A stretch of 64,000 nt of DNA, from positions 20,747-84,746 of the forward strand of contig NZ_JAATVU010000027.1 of the NCBI RefSeq assembly GCF_013184745.1, given 5' to 3'. This document shows, piece by piece, positions 28,022 to 39,732 of the stretch. This stretch comes from Mangrovicoccus sp. HB161399. Lineage in GTDB: Bacteria; Pseudomonadota; Alphaproteobacteria; Rhodobacterales; Rhodobacteraceae. The stretch's first letter is position 1; every line of letters begins with the position of its first letter. The notes beneath the pieces were generated by a model. It worked only from the letters and a program-made list of their open reading frames with translations, ran no database searches and was not told the DNA's origin. The position numbers and the translations under genes are program-made.

Positions 28022-28855
28022 TCAGGCCAGTTCGCCCAGTTCGGCGGCCAGCCCGGCGCGCACCGCGTCCTCGGTGCCGCGGGCCAGCTCCTTGCGGCCG
28101 GTGCCGGCCGCGGGAACCGCCGGATGCCAGATCACCCGCACCCGGCCGCGCCGCGGAGCCGACAGCAGCTGCAGCAAGTGCGGGCCCATGTCCATGTCGC
28201 CCCACCAGCCGTAGAAGCGCGGATCGGCGCCCTCGGGCGGATGGTAGGCCACGGTCAGCGGCTGCACCTTCAGCTCCGGCGCGGCGGCGTCGAGCGCGCC
28301 GAACATCGCGCTGCGGAACGGCACGACGCGCCGGCCGTCGGTGCTGGTCCCCTCGGGGAAGACCATCAGCCGGTGCCCGGCCCCGAGCCGCGCCTTCAGC
28401 ATCGCCGCCTGGGCCGCCGAGGCCCGCGGATCGCGCGAGATGAACACCGTGCCCGTGGCCCGCGCCAGCAGGCCGATGCCGGGCCAGCCCGAGACCTCGG
28501 ACTTGGCGACGAAATAGAGCGGGCCGAGCGCGTTCAGCACGAAGATGTCCGTCCAGGACACGTGGTTCGACACCAGCAGCCGCGCCTGCGGATCGGGACG
28601 CCCCTCCACCGAGAGCGGCAGCCCCAGCCCGCGGAGCGCGATCCGGCAGACGCCGACGGTGATCCAGGGCGTGACCGGCCGCGAGGACCGGCAGAGCGGT
28701 GCCTCAACGAGCCGCAGGAGCGCCGTCAGCAGCAGCCCAGTGGCAATGGCCAGGATGACGGGACCGCCCCTCAGCAGGACGCGCAGCCAGCCTGCGGCGC
28801 CTTCGGGCCGCGCGGTGACCGGCGGCGTGTCGGAATGCCAGGTGACGCCCGCCAT
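28022..28855 (-). CDS. olsA: Lyso-ornithine lipid O-acyltransferase
   Basis: 277 residues. Acylates the hydroxyl of lyso-ornithine lipid using acyl-ACP to give ornithine lipid. PlsC-type motifs are SNHVSWTD (His98, Asp103) and VFPEGTSTDG (166-175). An N-terminal hydrophobic helix (VILAIATGLLLTALL) anchors it. It follows olsB with overlapping stop and start (GTGATG); either GTG 28858 or ATG 28855 could start it. Confidence 0.92.
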   Translation of the reverse strand: MAGVTWHSDTPPVTARPEGAAGWLRVLLRGGPVILAIATGLLLTALLRLVEAPLCRSSRPVTPWITVGVCRIALRGLGLPLSVEGRPDPQARLLVSNHVSWTDIFVLNALGPLYFVAKSEVSGWPGIGLLARATGTVFISRDPRASAAQAAMLKARLGAGHRLMVFPEGTSTDGRRVVPFRSAMFGALDAAAPELKVQPLTVAYHPPEGADPRFYGWWGDMDMGPHLLQLLSAPRRGRVRVIWHPAVPAAGTGRKELARGTEDAVRAGLAAELGELA

Positions 28856-29649
28856 CACAGCCCCTTGGTGTAGATCGCCCGCTGGCGCGCGTTCATCCGC
28901 GCGACGTCGAGCACGAGGAAGACGTCGGTGGTGTTGAACTCGCGGTCGACGAAGGCGCCGTCGCCGACATGGCCGCCGAGCCGGAGATAGGCCTTGATCA
29001 GCGCGGGCACTTCGCGCATCGCGGCGGGCTTGTCGATCTCAGCCTCCGGCATCCGGTCGAGCGTATGGTGGAACTGGGGCAGCGTGCGCACCCGCAGGTC
29101 CTCCGGCGCGAGGTGGCGGTGATGCAGCAGCGACAGCGGGGCGGCCAGCTGCTGCAGATCGGTGCCGTGGAAGCTGGCCGTGCCGAAGAGGATCTCGATC
29201 TCCTGCTCCAGCGTGTAGGCGGCCAGCTGGGTCCACAGATGGAACATCGCCGCCCCGCCGCGGTAGTCGCGGTGCAGGCAGGAGCGGCCGAGCTCCAGCA
29301 GCTTGCGGCCGGAGGATTTCAGCACCGACAGGTCGTATTCGCCGTCGCCGTAGAAGCCCCCGGTTTCCGCGATCCGCTCGCCCGGCAGCAGCCGGTAGAC
29401 GCCGACGACCTGCTCTTCCGGCACAACGGAACGGGCGCGGTCGAAGACCAGCATGTGGTCGAAGACCGGGTCGAAGCGGTCGCGCTCCAGCCGCGCGGCG
29501 TGATCCACCATCGGCCCCGTTGCGCCCAGTTCCTCGGCGAAGACCTCGTAGCGCAGCCGCTGCGAGGCGCGCAGCTCCTCCTCGCTGCGCGCCAGGCGGA
29601 CTTCGAAGTCCGGTGCAGCCTGCGCAGGTCTGGTTTCGGTCATGGCCAT
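28855..29649 (-). CDS. olsB: Ornithine acyl-ACP N-acyltransferase
   Basis: 264 residues. Transfers a 3-hydroxyacyl group from ACP to ornithine, the first step of ornithine-lipid synthesis. Marks are LRYEVFAEELGA near residue 40, LLELGRSCLHRDYRGG, ILFGTASFHGTD, HRHLAP, LIKAYLRLGGHVGDGAFVD and a C-terminal TDVFLVLDVARMNARQR. Start 29649 is set by GGGAGG eight bases upstream; in-frame codons reach 29676. Operon with olsA. Such lipids can replace phospholipids under phosphate limitation. Confidence 0.93.
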   Translation of the reverse strand: MAMTETRPAQAAPDFEVRLARSEEELRASQRLRYEVFAEELGATGPMVDHAARLERDRFDPVFDHMLVFDRARSVVPEEQVVGVYRLLPGERIAETGGFYGDGEYDLSVLKSSGRKLLELGRSCLHRDYRGGAAMFHLWTQLAAYTLEQEIEILFGTASFHGTDLQQLAAPLSLLHHRHLAPEDLRVRTLPQFHHTLDRMPEAEIDKPAAMREVPALIKAYLRLGGHVGDGAFVDREFNTTDVFLVLDVARMNARQRAIYTKGL

Positions 29650-29768
29650 GGCCGCGGCCTCCCGCAAAATTACCACATTCGTCCCGCCCGGCCGGTCATA
29701 CCTTGACGCGGCCGAACCAGTCTTCCTAAGCTTGTCACATGAAGCATTCCGGTCATCGCGGCGCAGCG

Positions 29769-29945
29769 TCAGGGCTCGATCTCGAGAACCAGCTCCACCG
29801 ACGCCCCGTCGATTACAACCTTGCCCGCATGCTCGAAGTTAACGGTGATTTTACCATTTATGTTGGATTGAACCTGTCCGAGACCCCAGTCCGCGCGCGT
29901 GGGATGGCGGACCAGCATGCCCGGCTCGAGCAGCGAATTCATCAT
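29769..29945 (-). CDS. DUF3553 small protein
   Basis: About 58 residues: LEPGMLVRHPTRADWGLGQV, then NGKITVNFEHAGKVVID and ELVLEI. The compact beta pattern with G-x-G-x-V and F-E-x-A-G-K matches DUF3553, a small alphaproteobacterial family also found at the end of UvrD-like helicases. Function unknown. Divergent from chpT, 29 bases apart. Confidence 0.82.
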   Translation of the reverse strand: MMNSLLEPGMLVRHPTRADWGLGQVQSNINGKITVNFEHAGKVVIDGASVELVLEIEP

Positions 29946-29974
29946 GGCCGGTCTCTCATAGGAAAGAGCGTGGA

Positions 29975-30571
29975 ATGACGAAGAATGCACATGATCTGAC
30001 CGCCTTGCTGGGTTCCCGGATCTGCCATGACCTGATCAGTCCGCTGGGCGCGATCGGCAATGGCCTTGAGCTGCTTTCCATGACCGGCGCGGGCGGCGCC
30101 GAGATGTCCCTGATCGCGGAAAGCGTCGCCAATGCCAATGCACGTGTCCGCTTCTACCGCATCGCCTACGGCGCGTCGAGCAGCGACCAGGCCATGGGCC
30201 GCACGGAAGTCAGCGGCATACTCGACGACATCACCCGCGGCGGCCGGGTGAAGATCGCCTGGAACTGCAGCGGGCCGGTCAGCCGCCCCGAGGCGAAGCT
30301 GGCCTTCCTGCTGATCCAGTGCCTGGAAACCGCGATGCCCTATGGCGGAGAAATCGTGGTGACCAGCCAGGACGGCACCTGGCGGATCCACGGGCTGGCG
30401 GAGAAGCTGAAGGTCATGCCCGAGCTGTGGGACCGGCTCACCAGCCCCTCGGCCGATCTCGACATCACGCCGGCACAGGTGCAGTTCGCCCTCGCCCCCG
30501 AAATGATGGACAGCCTCGGCCTGACGGCCGAGGTCCAGATCCGCGACCGCGACATCCTCGTTAGCTACTGA
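29975..30571 (+). CDS. chpT: Histidine phosphotransferase ChpT
   Basis: 198 residues. ChpT relays phosphate from CckA to CtrA (and CpdR) in the alphaproteobacterial cell-cycle pathway; in Rhodobacterales this controls motility and gene-transfer agents. The phospho-accepting His18 lies in RICHDLISPLGAIGNGLELL. The degenerate kinase-like C-terminal half contains AKLAFLLIQCLETAMPYGG. ATG at 29975. Convergent with proA. Confidence 0.94.
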   Translation: MTKNAHDLTALLGSRICHDLISPLGAIGNGLELLSMTGAGGAEMSLIAESVANANARVRFYRIAYGASSSDQAMGRTEVSGILDDITRGGRVKIAWNCSGPVSRPEAKLAFLLIQCLETAMPYGGEIVVTSQDGTWRIHGLAEKLKVMPELWDRLTSPSADLDITPAQVQFALAPEMMDSLGLTAEVQIRDRDILVSY

Positions 30572-30594
30572 CGGGGCCTGCCGCGGCGGTCCGT

Positions 30595-31856
30595 TCAGGC
30601 GCGGGTCGCGCCGTCGCCGGTCACGATGTACTTGAAGCTGGTCAGCTGGGTGGCACCGACCGGACCGCGGGCATGAAGCTTGCCGGTGGCGATGCCGATC
30701 TCGGCGCCCATGCCGAACTCGCCACCATCCGCGAACTGGGTGGAGACGTTGCGCATCAGGATCGCGCTGTCGAGCCGGGCGAAGAAGCGCTCGGCCACGG
30801 CGTCATCCTCGGTGATGATGCAGTCGGTATGGTTCGACCCGTAGGTGCGGATATGGGCGATCGCCTCGTCCACGCCCTCCACGATCCGGGCAGCGATGAT
30901 CATGTCGAGGAATTCATTGCCGAAATCCCCGTCCTCGGCCGGAACCGTGCCCGGCACCGACTGCAGCACCGGATCGGCGCGCACTTCGACGCCCGCCGCG
31001 ATCAGGTCCTCGACGAGCGCGGCGCCGTGCTCCTCGAAGAAGGCACGGTCGATCAGCAGGCATTCGGCGGCGCCGCAGATGCCGGTGCGCCGGGTCTTGG
31101 CGTTCAGCACGACCTTGCGGGCCTTCTCCGGATCGGCGGCCTGGTCGACATAGATGTGGCAGATGCCCTCCAGATGGGCGAAGACCGGCACCCGCGCCTC
31201 GCGCTGCACCAGCCCGACGAGGCCCTTGCCGCCGCGCGGCACGATCACGTCGATATGGTCGGTCATGCGCAGCATGGCGGTGACGGCCTCGCGGTCGCGC
31301 ACCGGCACCAGCTGGATCGCGTCGATCGGCAGCTTGGCGGCGCGCAGCCCGGCCTGCAGGCAGGAATGGATCGCGCCCGAGCTGTGGAAGCTCTCCGAGC
31401 CGCCGCGCAGGATCACCGCGTTGCCCGATTTCAGGCAGAGCGCGCCGGCATCGGCGGTCACGTTGGGACGGCTTTCGTAGATCACGCCGATCACGCCGAT
31501 CGGCGTGCGGACGCGCCGGATGTGGATGCCGGTCGGCTGGTCCCACTCGTCCATCACTTCGCCCACCGGGTCGGGCTGTGCGGCAACGGTGCGCAGCCCG
31601 TCGACGATGCCGCCGATGCGGGCCTCGTCCAGCTTGAGCCGGTCCATCATCGCCGGCGTCAGGCCCTTCTGGCGGCCGTATTCCAGGTCTTTCTCGTTGG
31701 CCTCGAGGATCTCTGCGCGGCGCTCCCAAACCGCATCTGCTGCGGCGTTCAGGGCTGCCTGCTTGCGTTCCGGACCGGCAACGGCCAGTTCCATTGCAGC
31801 TGCCCGCGCGCGCAGACCCATGGAAGCCAACAACTCGGAAACCGTTTCGAGATCCT

Positions 31857-31860
<4 letters not shown>
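30595..31860 (-). CDS. proA: Glutamate-5-semialdehyde dehydrogenase (gamma-glutamyl phosphate reductase)
   Basis: 421 residues, second step of proline synthesis. Marks are [22 protein letters not shown] split around the substrate loop, [21 protein letters not shown] with the catalytic Cys in GICGA, and [11 protein letters not shown]. Normal length. Start overlaps the proB stop, so proB-proA is an operon downstream of obgE. Confidence 0.96.
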
Positions 31861-34039
<2,179 letters not shown>

Positions 34040-34098
34040 TCAAGCCTCGGGAGCGGCATTTTCGCGCGGCCGGGCGACTCGTGCCGCGCGGCCGCAGG

Positions 34099-34629
34099 TT
34101 ACAGCGGGACCGATCCCGGGGCCAGATCCGCAGGGCGCGCCTGCCAGGCGGCCGGGTCCAGTTCGAAGCAGCGGATCTCCACAGGTGTGCCCCAGTATTC
34201 GCTCCGCGCGACGTCGCAGCCGGTTTCCTGGAAGCCAAGCTTCGCCAGCACGCGCGCGGAGGCATCGTTGCCCAGATGGACATCCGCCCGGACCCGACCG
34301 CCGCCTTGGCGGAAATGCAGGCCGACCAGCGCATCCGCGGCCTCGGTCGCAATCCCCTGCCCCCAGGCCCCGGGCCGCAGCCAGTAGCCCAGCGGACCGG
34401 TCAGCGAGACCGAGCCCAGCGGCGCGCCGTCCCGTTCGATGATCCGGCGCATCGGCAGGGTCGCGCTCTGCGCCACCCAGTCGGCCGCGTCTTCGGGACG
34501 GTAGGGACAGGGCACGCCGCGCAGCCATCGATGCACCTCGGGGCGCGCGATCTCGGCGAGGATCCAGCCCTCGTCCCCGGGCCGCGCGGCACGCAGCACG
34601 AGCCGCCCGGTCCGGATCGGCGCACCCAT
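34099..34629 (-). CDS. GNAT acetyltransferase (RimJ/RimL type)
   Basis: 176 residues. RTGRLVLRAARPGDEGWIL opens it; the acetyl-CoA loop is GYWLRPGAWGQGIATEAADA, followed by ARVLAKLGFQETGCD. This is the pattern of protein N-terminal or small-molecule acetyltransferases. Target unknown. One base separates it from the paralogous gene upstream, so they form a pair between rpmA and obgE. Confidence 0.88.
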   Translation of the reverse strand: MGAPIRTGRLVLRAARPGDEGWILAEIARPEVHRWLRGVPCPYRPEDAADWVAQSATLPMRRIIERDGAPLGSVSLTGPLGYWLRPGAWGQGIATEAADALVGLHFRQGGGRVRADVHLGNDASARVLAKLGFQETGCDVARSEYWGTPVEIRCFELDPAAWQARPADLAPGSVPL

Positions 34630-34630
34630 G

Positions 34631-35179
34631 TCAGGCGGCGGGCTTCAGCCGCTTGAGGTAGGTCCAGGTCTGGACCATGCGGTTCTGGGCGACGCAGAAG
34701 GCCTCGGCATCGCCGATATATTCGAAGCCGGCATGCATCAGCACCCGCGCGCTCTGCGGGTTGCTCTGGAAGACCGAAGCATAGATGGTGTCGAGATCGA
34801 GCGGATTGGACTCCAGCAGCGTCTCCACCGCCTCGGACGCGTAGCCCGCGTTCCAGAAGGCGGGACCGACCCAATAGGTGACCTCGGCCTTGCCCGCATC
34901 GATCCGCTCCAGCGTGACGATGCCCAGAAGCTCGCTCAGACCCTCGCGGCTGCCGTCGAGAACCCAGACCTCCTCCGTCCGGGCCGGCGACATGGCGCGC
35001 GTGATGAAGGCCTCGGCCGCGCCGGGCGGCAGCGGATGCGGGATCGAGGTGGTCATGCTCGCCACACGCGCATCCCCGGCATAGAGCGCCCAGAGCCCCG
35101 CATCGGACGGCCGGACCGGCCGCAGGTCGAAGCGGGCCGCCCGGAGCACCCGCGGGGCGTCGAGAGTCGTTTGTTCCAT
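34631..35179 (-). CDS. GNAT acetyltransferase (RimJ/RimL type), paralogue
   Basis: 182 residues. RAARFDLRPVRPSDAGLWAL opens it; YWVGPAFWNAGYASEAVETL is the acetyl-CoA loop, with SARVLMHAGFEYIGD after it. The usual Q/R-x-x-G-x-G/A is degenerate here (FWNAGYASEA). Same fold as the next gene but only distantly similar. A tandem GNAT pair in the rplU-rpmA-obgE interval is common in the family. Confidence 0.88.
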   Translation of the reverse strand: MEQTTLDAPRVLRAARFDLRPVRPSDAGLWALYAGDARVASMTTSIPHPLPPGAAEAFITRAMSPARTEEVWVLDGSREGLSELLGIVTLERIDAGKAEVTYWVGPAFWNAGYASEAVETLLESNPLDLDTIYASVFQSNPQSARVLMHAGFEYIGDAEAFCVAQNRMVQTWTYLKRLKPAA

Positions 35180-35288
35180 CTTGTCCTCCCATCGGTCCGC
35201 GATGCGGACCGGGCGCCGGACCGGCCGGCGCAGTGCCCCCGCCGGAAATCTGGCGCAAGTCTGTTAACGCCCGGCTACCAAAAGCGAA

Positions 35289-35314
35289 GGGGACCGGCGT
35301 TTCCGCCGATCCCC
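35289..35314 (-). terminator. Terminator hairpin after rpmA
   Basis: An 11-bp stem (GGGGACCGGCG / CGCCGATCCCC, one wobble pair) with TTTC loop, 27 bases past the rpmA stop on its strand, followed by a T-containing stretch. Separates the ribosomal pair from the acetyltransferases. Confidence 0.75.
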
Positions 35315-35340
35315 CTGCCTGTCTCGTTGCCGGGTCCGGC

Positions 35341-35610
35341 TTACTCGGCGGCTTCCGCCACCGGAAGGACCGAAATGAAGGTCCGGCCCTTGAGGCCCTT
35401 GTGGAAGGTCACCTTGCCTTCGGCAGTCGCGAAGATGGTGTGATCCTTGCCGAGACCGACATTCTCGCCCGGCCACCACTGGGTGCCGCGCTGGCGCGCG
35501 ATGATGTTGCCGGGGATGACGGCTTCGCCGCCGAATTTCTTGATGCCGAGGCGGCGGCCGATGGAGTCGCGACCGTTACGGGATGAACCGCCAGCTTTCT
35601 TGTGTGCCAT
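35341..35610 (-). CDS. rpmA: 50S ribosomal protein L27
   Basis: 89 residues: [20 protein letters not shown], then [21 protein letters not shown] and a short acidic tail. Normal length. The N-terminus needs only Met removal. Follows rplU by 24 bases. Confidence 0.97.
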   Translation of the reverse strand: MAHKKAGGSSRNGRDSIGRRLGIKKFGGEAVIPGNIIARQRGTQWWPGENVGLGKDHTIFATAEGKVTFHKGLKGRTFISVLPVAEAAE

Positions 35611-35634
35611 GGGGAGGTACTCCTCGTGCTTCGG

Positions 35635-35964
35635 TTATTCCGCGGCGACGCCGGCGGGGATGATTTCGGTGATCTTCACCTGGGTCAGCTTCTGGCGGTG
35701 ACCGCGGGTGCGCTTCGACGAGTGCTTACGACGGCGCTTGACGAAGGAGATGACCTTGTCCGCCTTGACCTGCTCGACGACTTCGGCCTTGACGACCGCG
35801 CCTTCGACGAGCGGCGCGCCGATCACCAGCTCATCGCCGCCGATCATGAGAACTTCGTTGAACTGGACGGTTTCGCCAGCGGAGGCGGTCAGCTTCTCGA
35901 TGCGCAGAACGTCGCCGTTCTGGACCCGGTACTGCTTGCCGCCGGTCTTGAGGACCGCAAACAT
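35635..35964 (-). CDS. rplU: 50S ribosomal protein L21
   Basis: 109 residues: [20 protein letters not shown], then [10 protein letters not shown] and the basic C-terminal [22 protein letters not shown] 35964 is the standard start; the ten-residue extension in the same frame is not. First gene of the rplU-rpmA pair; the 160 bases upstream must hold its promoter and leader. Confidence 0.97.
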   Translation of the reverse strand: MFAVLKTGGKQYRVQNGDVLRIEKLTASAGETVQFNEVLMIGGDELVIGAPLVEGAVVKAEVVEQVKADKVISFVKRRRKHSSKRTRGHRQKLTQVKITEIIPAGVAAE

Positions 35965-36127
35965 GTGTCTACCCTTTTTCGGTTTCGCGTCCATAGGTCC
36001 CGCAGAGCGGCGTTCATGCGTTTCCGCACCATCGGACGGCGTGCCTTACGGCTGTGAAATTCCCGCCAGGCTGACGGGAAGCCGCCTGATGCCGCAAAAC
36101 ACCCCCGATGTCAAGCGCGGGCCAGGG

Positions 36128-36946
36128 TCACAAATCCTCGGAGGTCATCATTCCTCCCAAGGCCTTGCCGGTCGCGTAGGAGGTCTCCAGGAACATCCTG
36201 TCGAAGGCCGAGAACAGCGCCGCGTTGAAGGCCTGCCCGGCACCGCTTTCGCTGAAGGCGATGTAGGCGTCGAGTTCGGCGGGGTCCAGCGGCGCATAGG
36301 CCAGCGCGGCGAAGGAGTAGACCCAGTCGGTGGTGGATTCGCGGATCTCGGGCTCCTGCGCCATCACATCGCCCAGCGGATCGCCCTGTCCGGCCGTGCC
36401 CATCCCTTCGCCCAGCCCGTCGAGGAAGGCGATGTTGGCATTGAGCGCCCCGGCCACGTTCGAATCGATCAGCCCGTTGACCTCGACGAAGCGGGCCACC
36501 TGGCCGTAGAACGGCGCGCCCTCGGCCTCGAGCTGCTCCACCCTGGCAAGGCTGGCCTCTTCCACCCCGTCCTCCAGCAGCGCGCGGCGGGCGGAAATCT
36601 CGAGCTCGACGATGCGCCCGCCCTGCGGCGAGGAGAAGAAGGCCAGCACCGCCTCCGCCTCCTCCGGATCCAGCCGGGCAGACACGGCGTCCATCAGCTG
36701 CGGCTCCCAGGCTGCGGGGCTGTTGATCGCATCGACGATGCGCGACCATCCGGCGCCGCCGCGGCCCTGCAGCATGGAGGCGTCGAGCTCCTCGCCATGG
36801 CGGCGGCTTTCCTCCGCCATGATGTCCAGGAGCTCGCCGATCCGCACGGCATCGAAGATGCCCCGGGCGGAGACGCCGGATTGGGCCCAGGCGAAGACGG
36901 GCAGAGCCGCGGCCAGAAGGGCGGTGGACAGCATGCGTCCGAACAT
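36128..36946 (-). CDS. DUF2059-domain periplasmic protein
   Basis: 272 residues. A signal peptide (MLSTALLAAALPVFAWAQS) precedes a helical protein with a DUF2059-like segment: ELDAYIAFSESGAGQAFNAA and FDRMFLETSYATGKALGG near the C-terminus, and the related EAEAVLAFFSSPQGGRIVEL earlier, which looks like an internal duplication. Function unknown; probably soluble in the periplasm. ATG 36946 follows GGAGG. Confidence 0.82.
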   Translation of the reverse strand: MFGRMLSTALLAAALPVFAWAQSGVSARGIFDAVRIGELLDIMAEESRRHGEELDASMLQGRGGAGWSRIVDAINSPAAWEPQLMDAVSARLDPEEAEAVLAFFSSPQGGRIVELEISARRALLEDGVEEASLARVEQLEAEGAPFYGQVARFVEVNGLIDSNVAGALNANIAFLDGLGEGMGTAGQGDPLGDVMAQEPEIRESTTDWVYSFAALAYAPLDPAELDAYIAFSESGAGQAFNAALFSAFDRMFLETSYATGKALGGMMTSEDL

Positions 36947-37083
36947 GGGCGGGAACCTCCTGCAACTCCGCCCGAGGATAGGCCCGCGCGCCCCGGGGCG
37001 ACAAGTTTTCAGGCAGGCGAATTTTCTGCTTCTTTCCCTCTTGCAGCTCCCGCGGCGTTTCTTTAAGCAGCCGCACACTGACT

Positions 37084-37174
37084 GGAGAGGTGCCGGAGTG
37101 GTCGAACGGGGCGGATTCGAAATCCGTTGACCCCCTCTGGGGGTCCCAGGGTTCGAATCCCTGTCTCTCCGCCA
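37084..37174 (+). tRNA. tRNA-Ser, anticodon CGA
   Basis: Class II tRNA with long variable arm. Acceptor GGAGAGG (37084-37090) pairs with the 3' CTCTCC side, followed by discriminator G and an encoded CCA (37172-37174). Anticodon loop TTCGAAA gives CGA, reading UCG serine codons. The variable arm is the CCCCCTCTGGGGG hairpin; the T arm has GTTCGAATC. Confidence 0.96.
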
Positions 37175-37255
37175 GTTAACCTCCTGATCTTCAGGACGAA
37201 ACTGGAACGGTTCAGATGCGGGCGGCGGACGCAGGTCCTGCCGCCCGACTGCTTT

Positions 37256-38041
37256 TCAGCCCACCGCCGCGCGATAGAGATGCCAAGTTGCGTGGCCCAG
37301 GACCGGCAGCACCACGAGCAGCCCCAGGAACATCGGAACCATCGCCGCCAGGAGCGCCACCGCCACGATTCCCGCCCAGGCGAACATCGTGCGGGGATTC
37401 TTCTTCACCGCTTCCAGGCTGGTCAGGATCGCCGTGACGTAATCCACCTCGCGGTCGATCAGCATCGGCATGCCGAACACCGTCACCGCGAAGAGAAGCG
37501 CCGCCAGCGCGCCGCCGAGCGCCAGCTCCATCGCGATCAGCATCAGCCCGTTCATCGACAGGAACACCTCCCAGGAAGTGAAGACGTTGACCATCGTCAT
37601 CTTGCCGAGGAACAGCGCGAAGAGCATGTGGGCCATGAAGATCCAGATTATGAAGATGCCCATCACCAGCACTGCCAGCGAGGGGATCTGCCGCCCGGTC
37701 TCGCGCCGCATCACGCCGAGCACCCCCGGCCAGTCGAGCGGCTCGCCCTGCTCCAGCCTGCGGCTGACCTCGTAGATGCCCACCGCCGCGAAGGGACCGA
37801 TCAGCGGAAACCCGAAGGCCGCGAGGATGAGCCAGTAGCTCTGCCCGGTGATCTCGGTGACCGCGTACATCGCGATGCCGCCGAGCGCGTAGACCAGCCC
37901 GAAGAACAGGCCGAAGGCGGGCGCCGCCCTGAAATCGTCCCAGCCCCGGCCCAGGCACTGGCGCACCACCGGCCAGCTGACCGGCCTCAGCTCCGGCGCT
38001 CCGTGCGGCAGGGGTCCCCCCTGCATCTCCATGTGTGTCAT
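37256..38041 (-). CDS. DUF2189 integral membrane protein
   Basis: 261 residues with about six hydrophobic segments after the DUF2189 start motif: GRGWDDFRAAPAFGLFFGLV, then FPLIGPFAAVGIYEVSRRLE, and later VFGMPMLIDREVDYVTAIL with the conserved charged D-R-E-V-D, and VLPVLGHATWHLYRA. Inner-membrane protein of unknown role, common near cytochrome genes in other alphaproteobacteria. Start follows GGGAGG. Confidence 0.85.
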   Translation of the reverse strand: MTHMEMQGGPLPHGAPELRPVSWPVVRQCLGRGWDDFRAAPAFGLFFGLVYALGGIAMYAVTEITGQSYWLILAAFGFPLIGPFAAVGIYEVSRRLEQGEPLDWPGVLGVMRRETGRQIPSLAVLVMGIFIIWIFMAHMLFALFLGKMTMVNVFTSWEVFLSMNGLMLIAMELALGGALAALLFAVTVFGMPMLIDREVDYVTAILTSLEAVKKNPRTMFAWAGIVAVALLAAMVPMFLGLLVVLPVLGHATWHLYRAAVG

Positions 38042-38265
38042 GCATTACCTCCCGTTGATCCGTCCGCGCGGCGCTCAACCGTCTGTGCGGTTTTGCCACA
38101 GCGTTTGCGGGAATCGGCGCGCATGTCAAATGGTCTGCGACGCCCCGCCACATATAAATACCGGAATGCGTTACCCCCCGCGTCATGTTCATGGCTCAGG
38201 AAAGGGTGTAGACTCGCCTTGCTCCATTTCCGGATGCAAGCCCTTCAATTTCGGGAGGCAAAGCC

Positions 38266-39612
38266 ATGAGCGTTGTCCAGACCTATTCGGCTATCGGCTA
38301 CACGTCATTTTCCACGGTCTACGACGGCCTTTTTCCCCAATCCGTGACCTTGTCCTACATCGAAGGCGCGGACCTGCCGGACGACACGTCCACGGCGGCC
38401 ACCATCGCGCCGGACAGCCCCGGATACGGCACCGTCGATCCCGGCGATGACTGGGACTGGTACGGCGTTTCCGTGGAATCCGGCTATCTCTACAGCTTCT
38501 TCCTGACCGGCGATGACGGCAGCGCGGCGCCGCTGGAGGACCCGTATCTCTATCTCTACGATTCCTCCGGCAGCTACCTGGCCGAGAACGACGACTGGGA
38601 CGGGCTCGATTCCCGCGTCAGCTACGTGGCGGACTATACCGGGACGGTCTATGTCGCGGCCGGTTCCTTCTCGGACTATACTGGCGGGTACGTGCTCAGC
38701 ATGGCCGACCCCGCGACGCCGCCCTCGGATGCCGACGACTTCATCGAGGGCACCGCGGGCGCCGACGAGCTCTACGGGCTCGGCGGCGATGACACGATCT
38801 ACGGCTACCAGGATTCCGACTGGCTCGACGGCGGCGACGGCGCCGACGAGATCCATGGCGGCGCGGGCAGCGACACCATCCTTGGCGGCGCGCAATGGGA
38901 CGTGATCGATGCGGGGCTCGGCAGCGACGACGTCTATGGCGGCTTCGGCTCGGACCTTGTCCATCTCGGCGACGGCGACGACTACTACGACGACACCTGG
39001 CAGGACGGCGCAAACGGCCGCGACACCGTCAATGGCGAGTCGGGCAGCGACTACATCTACACCGGCGGCGGCAATGACCTGATCTTCGGCGGCAGCGGCT
39101 TCGACCAGATCGATGGCGGCGACGGTGACGACCGGGTCCATGGCGGGCTGAACCGCGACATCGTCTATGCCGGATACGGCGACGACACGGTCTGGGGCGG
39201 CGGCGGCCGAGACCAGGTCTATCTGGACGAGGGCAACAACGTCTTCTGGGACGGCGGACAGATGGGCTGGCTCGGCGGCGACTATGTCGAGGCCGGGTCC
39301 GGCAAGGACGCGTTCCATATCGGCGGCGGCAATGACACCGTGATCGGCGGCGGCGGTGTCGACCGCTTCATCTTCGCCGAGGACAGCGAATACGACGAGA
39401 TCTGGGATTTCGAGAACGGCACCGACCTGATAGATGTCTCCGCCTGGGGCGTGACCGGCTTCGAAGAGCTGACCGTCATCGGCGACGGCTGGGGCGGCGT
39501 CGAGATCTACCGGGCCTCGGACATGGCCGACGTGATCTACGCCACCGATTGGTGGAACGAGCTGTCGGCCTCCGATTTCGACGCGAGCGACTTCGTCTTC
39601 GCCGCCGCGTGA
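38266..39612 (+). CDS. RTX calcium-binding protein with PPC-like N-terminal domain
   Basis: 448 residues. Residues about 35-150 resemble a bacterial pre-peptidase C-terminal (PPC) beta domain (DWDWYGVSVESGYLYSFFL, then YLYLYDSSGSYLAENDDWDG and GTVYVAAGSFSDYTGGYVL). From residue 160 to 375 run RTX nonapeptide repeats (GGDG/AD, GGxGxDxIxGG), which fold on binding calcium outside the cell. The end, ENGTDLIDVSAWGVTG, is the usual C-terminal part of type I secretion substrates; there is no N-terminal signal. No enzyme domain is visible. Tandem paralogue follows. Confidence 0.9.
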   Translation: MSVVQTYSAIGYTSFSTVYDGLFPQSVTLSYIEGADLPDDTSTAATIAPDSPGYGTVDPGDDWDWYGVSVESGYLYSFFLTGDDGSAAPLEDPYLYLYDSSGSYLAENDDWDGLDSRVSYVADYTGTVYVAAGSFSDYTGGYVLSMADPATPPSDADDFIEGTAGADELYGLGGDDTIYGYQDSDWLDGGDGADEIHGGAGSDTILGGAQWDVIDAGLGSDDVYGGFGSDLVHLGDGDDYYDDTWQDGANGRDTVNGESGSDYIYTGGGNDLIFGGSGFDQIDGGDGDDRVHGGLNRDIVYAGYGDDTVWGGGGRDQVYLDEGNNVFWDGGQMGWLGGDYVEAGSGKDAFHIGGGNDTVIGGGGVDRFIFAEDSEYDEIWDFENGTDLIDVSAWGVTGFEELTVIGDGWGGVEIYRASDMADVIYATDWWNELSASDFDASDFVFAAA

Positions 39613-39732
39613 TCCGGGGCGGACGCCCGGCGCCCGCCCACCTGGCCCGCCGCGCGGATGCGGCGGGCCCGTAGCCTGCCAGTTCCGAGTGCACCTGTTC
39701 AACGCATTGCGGAAGACCCGCGGAGGTCCGTC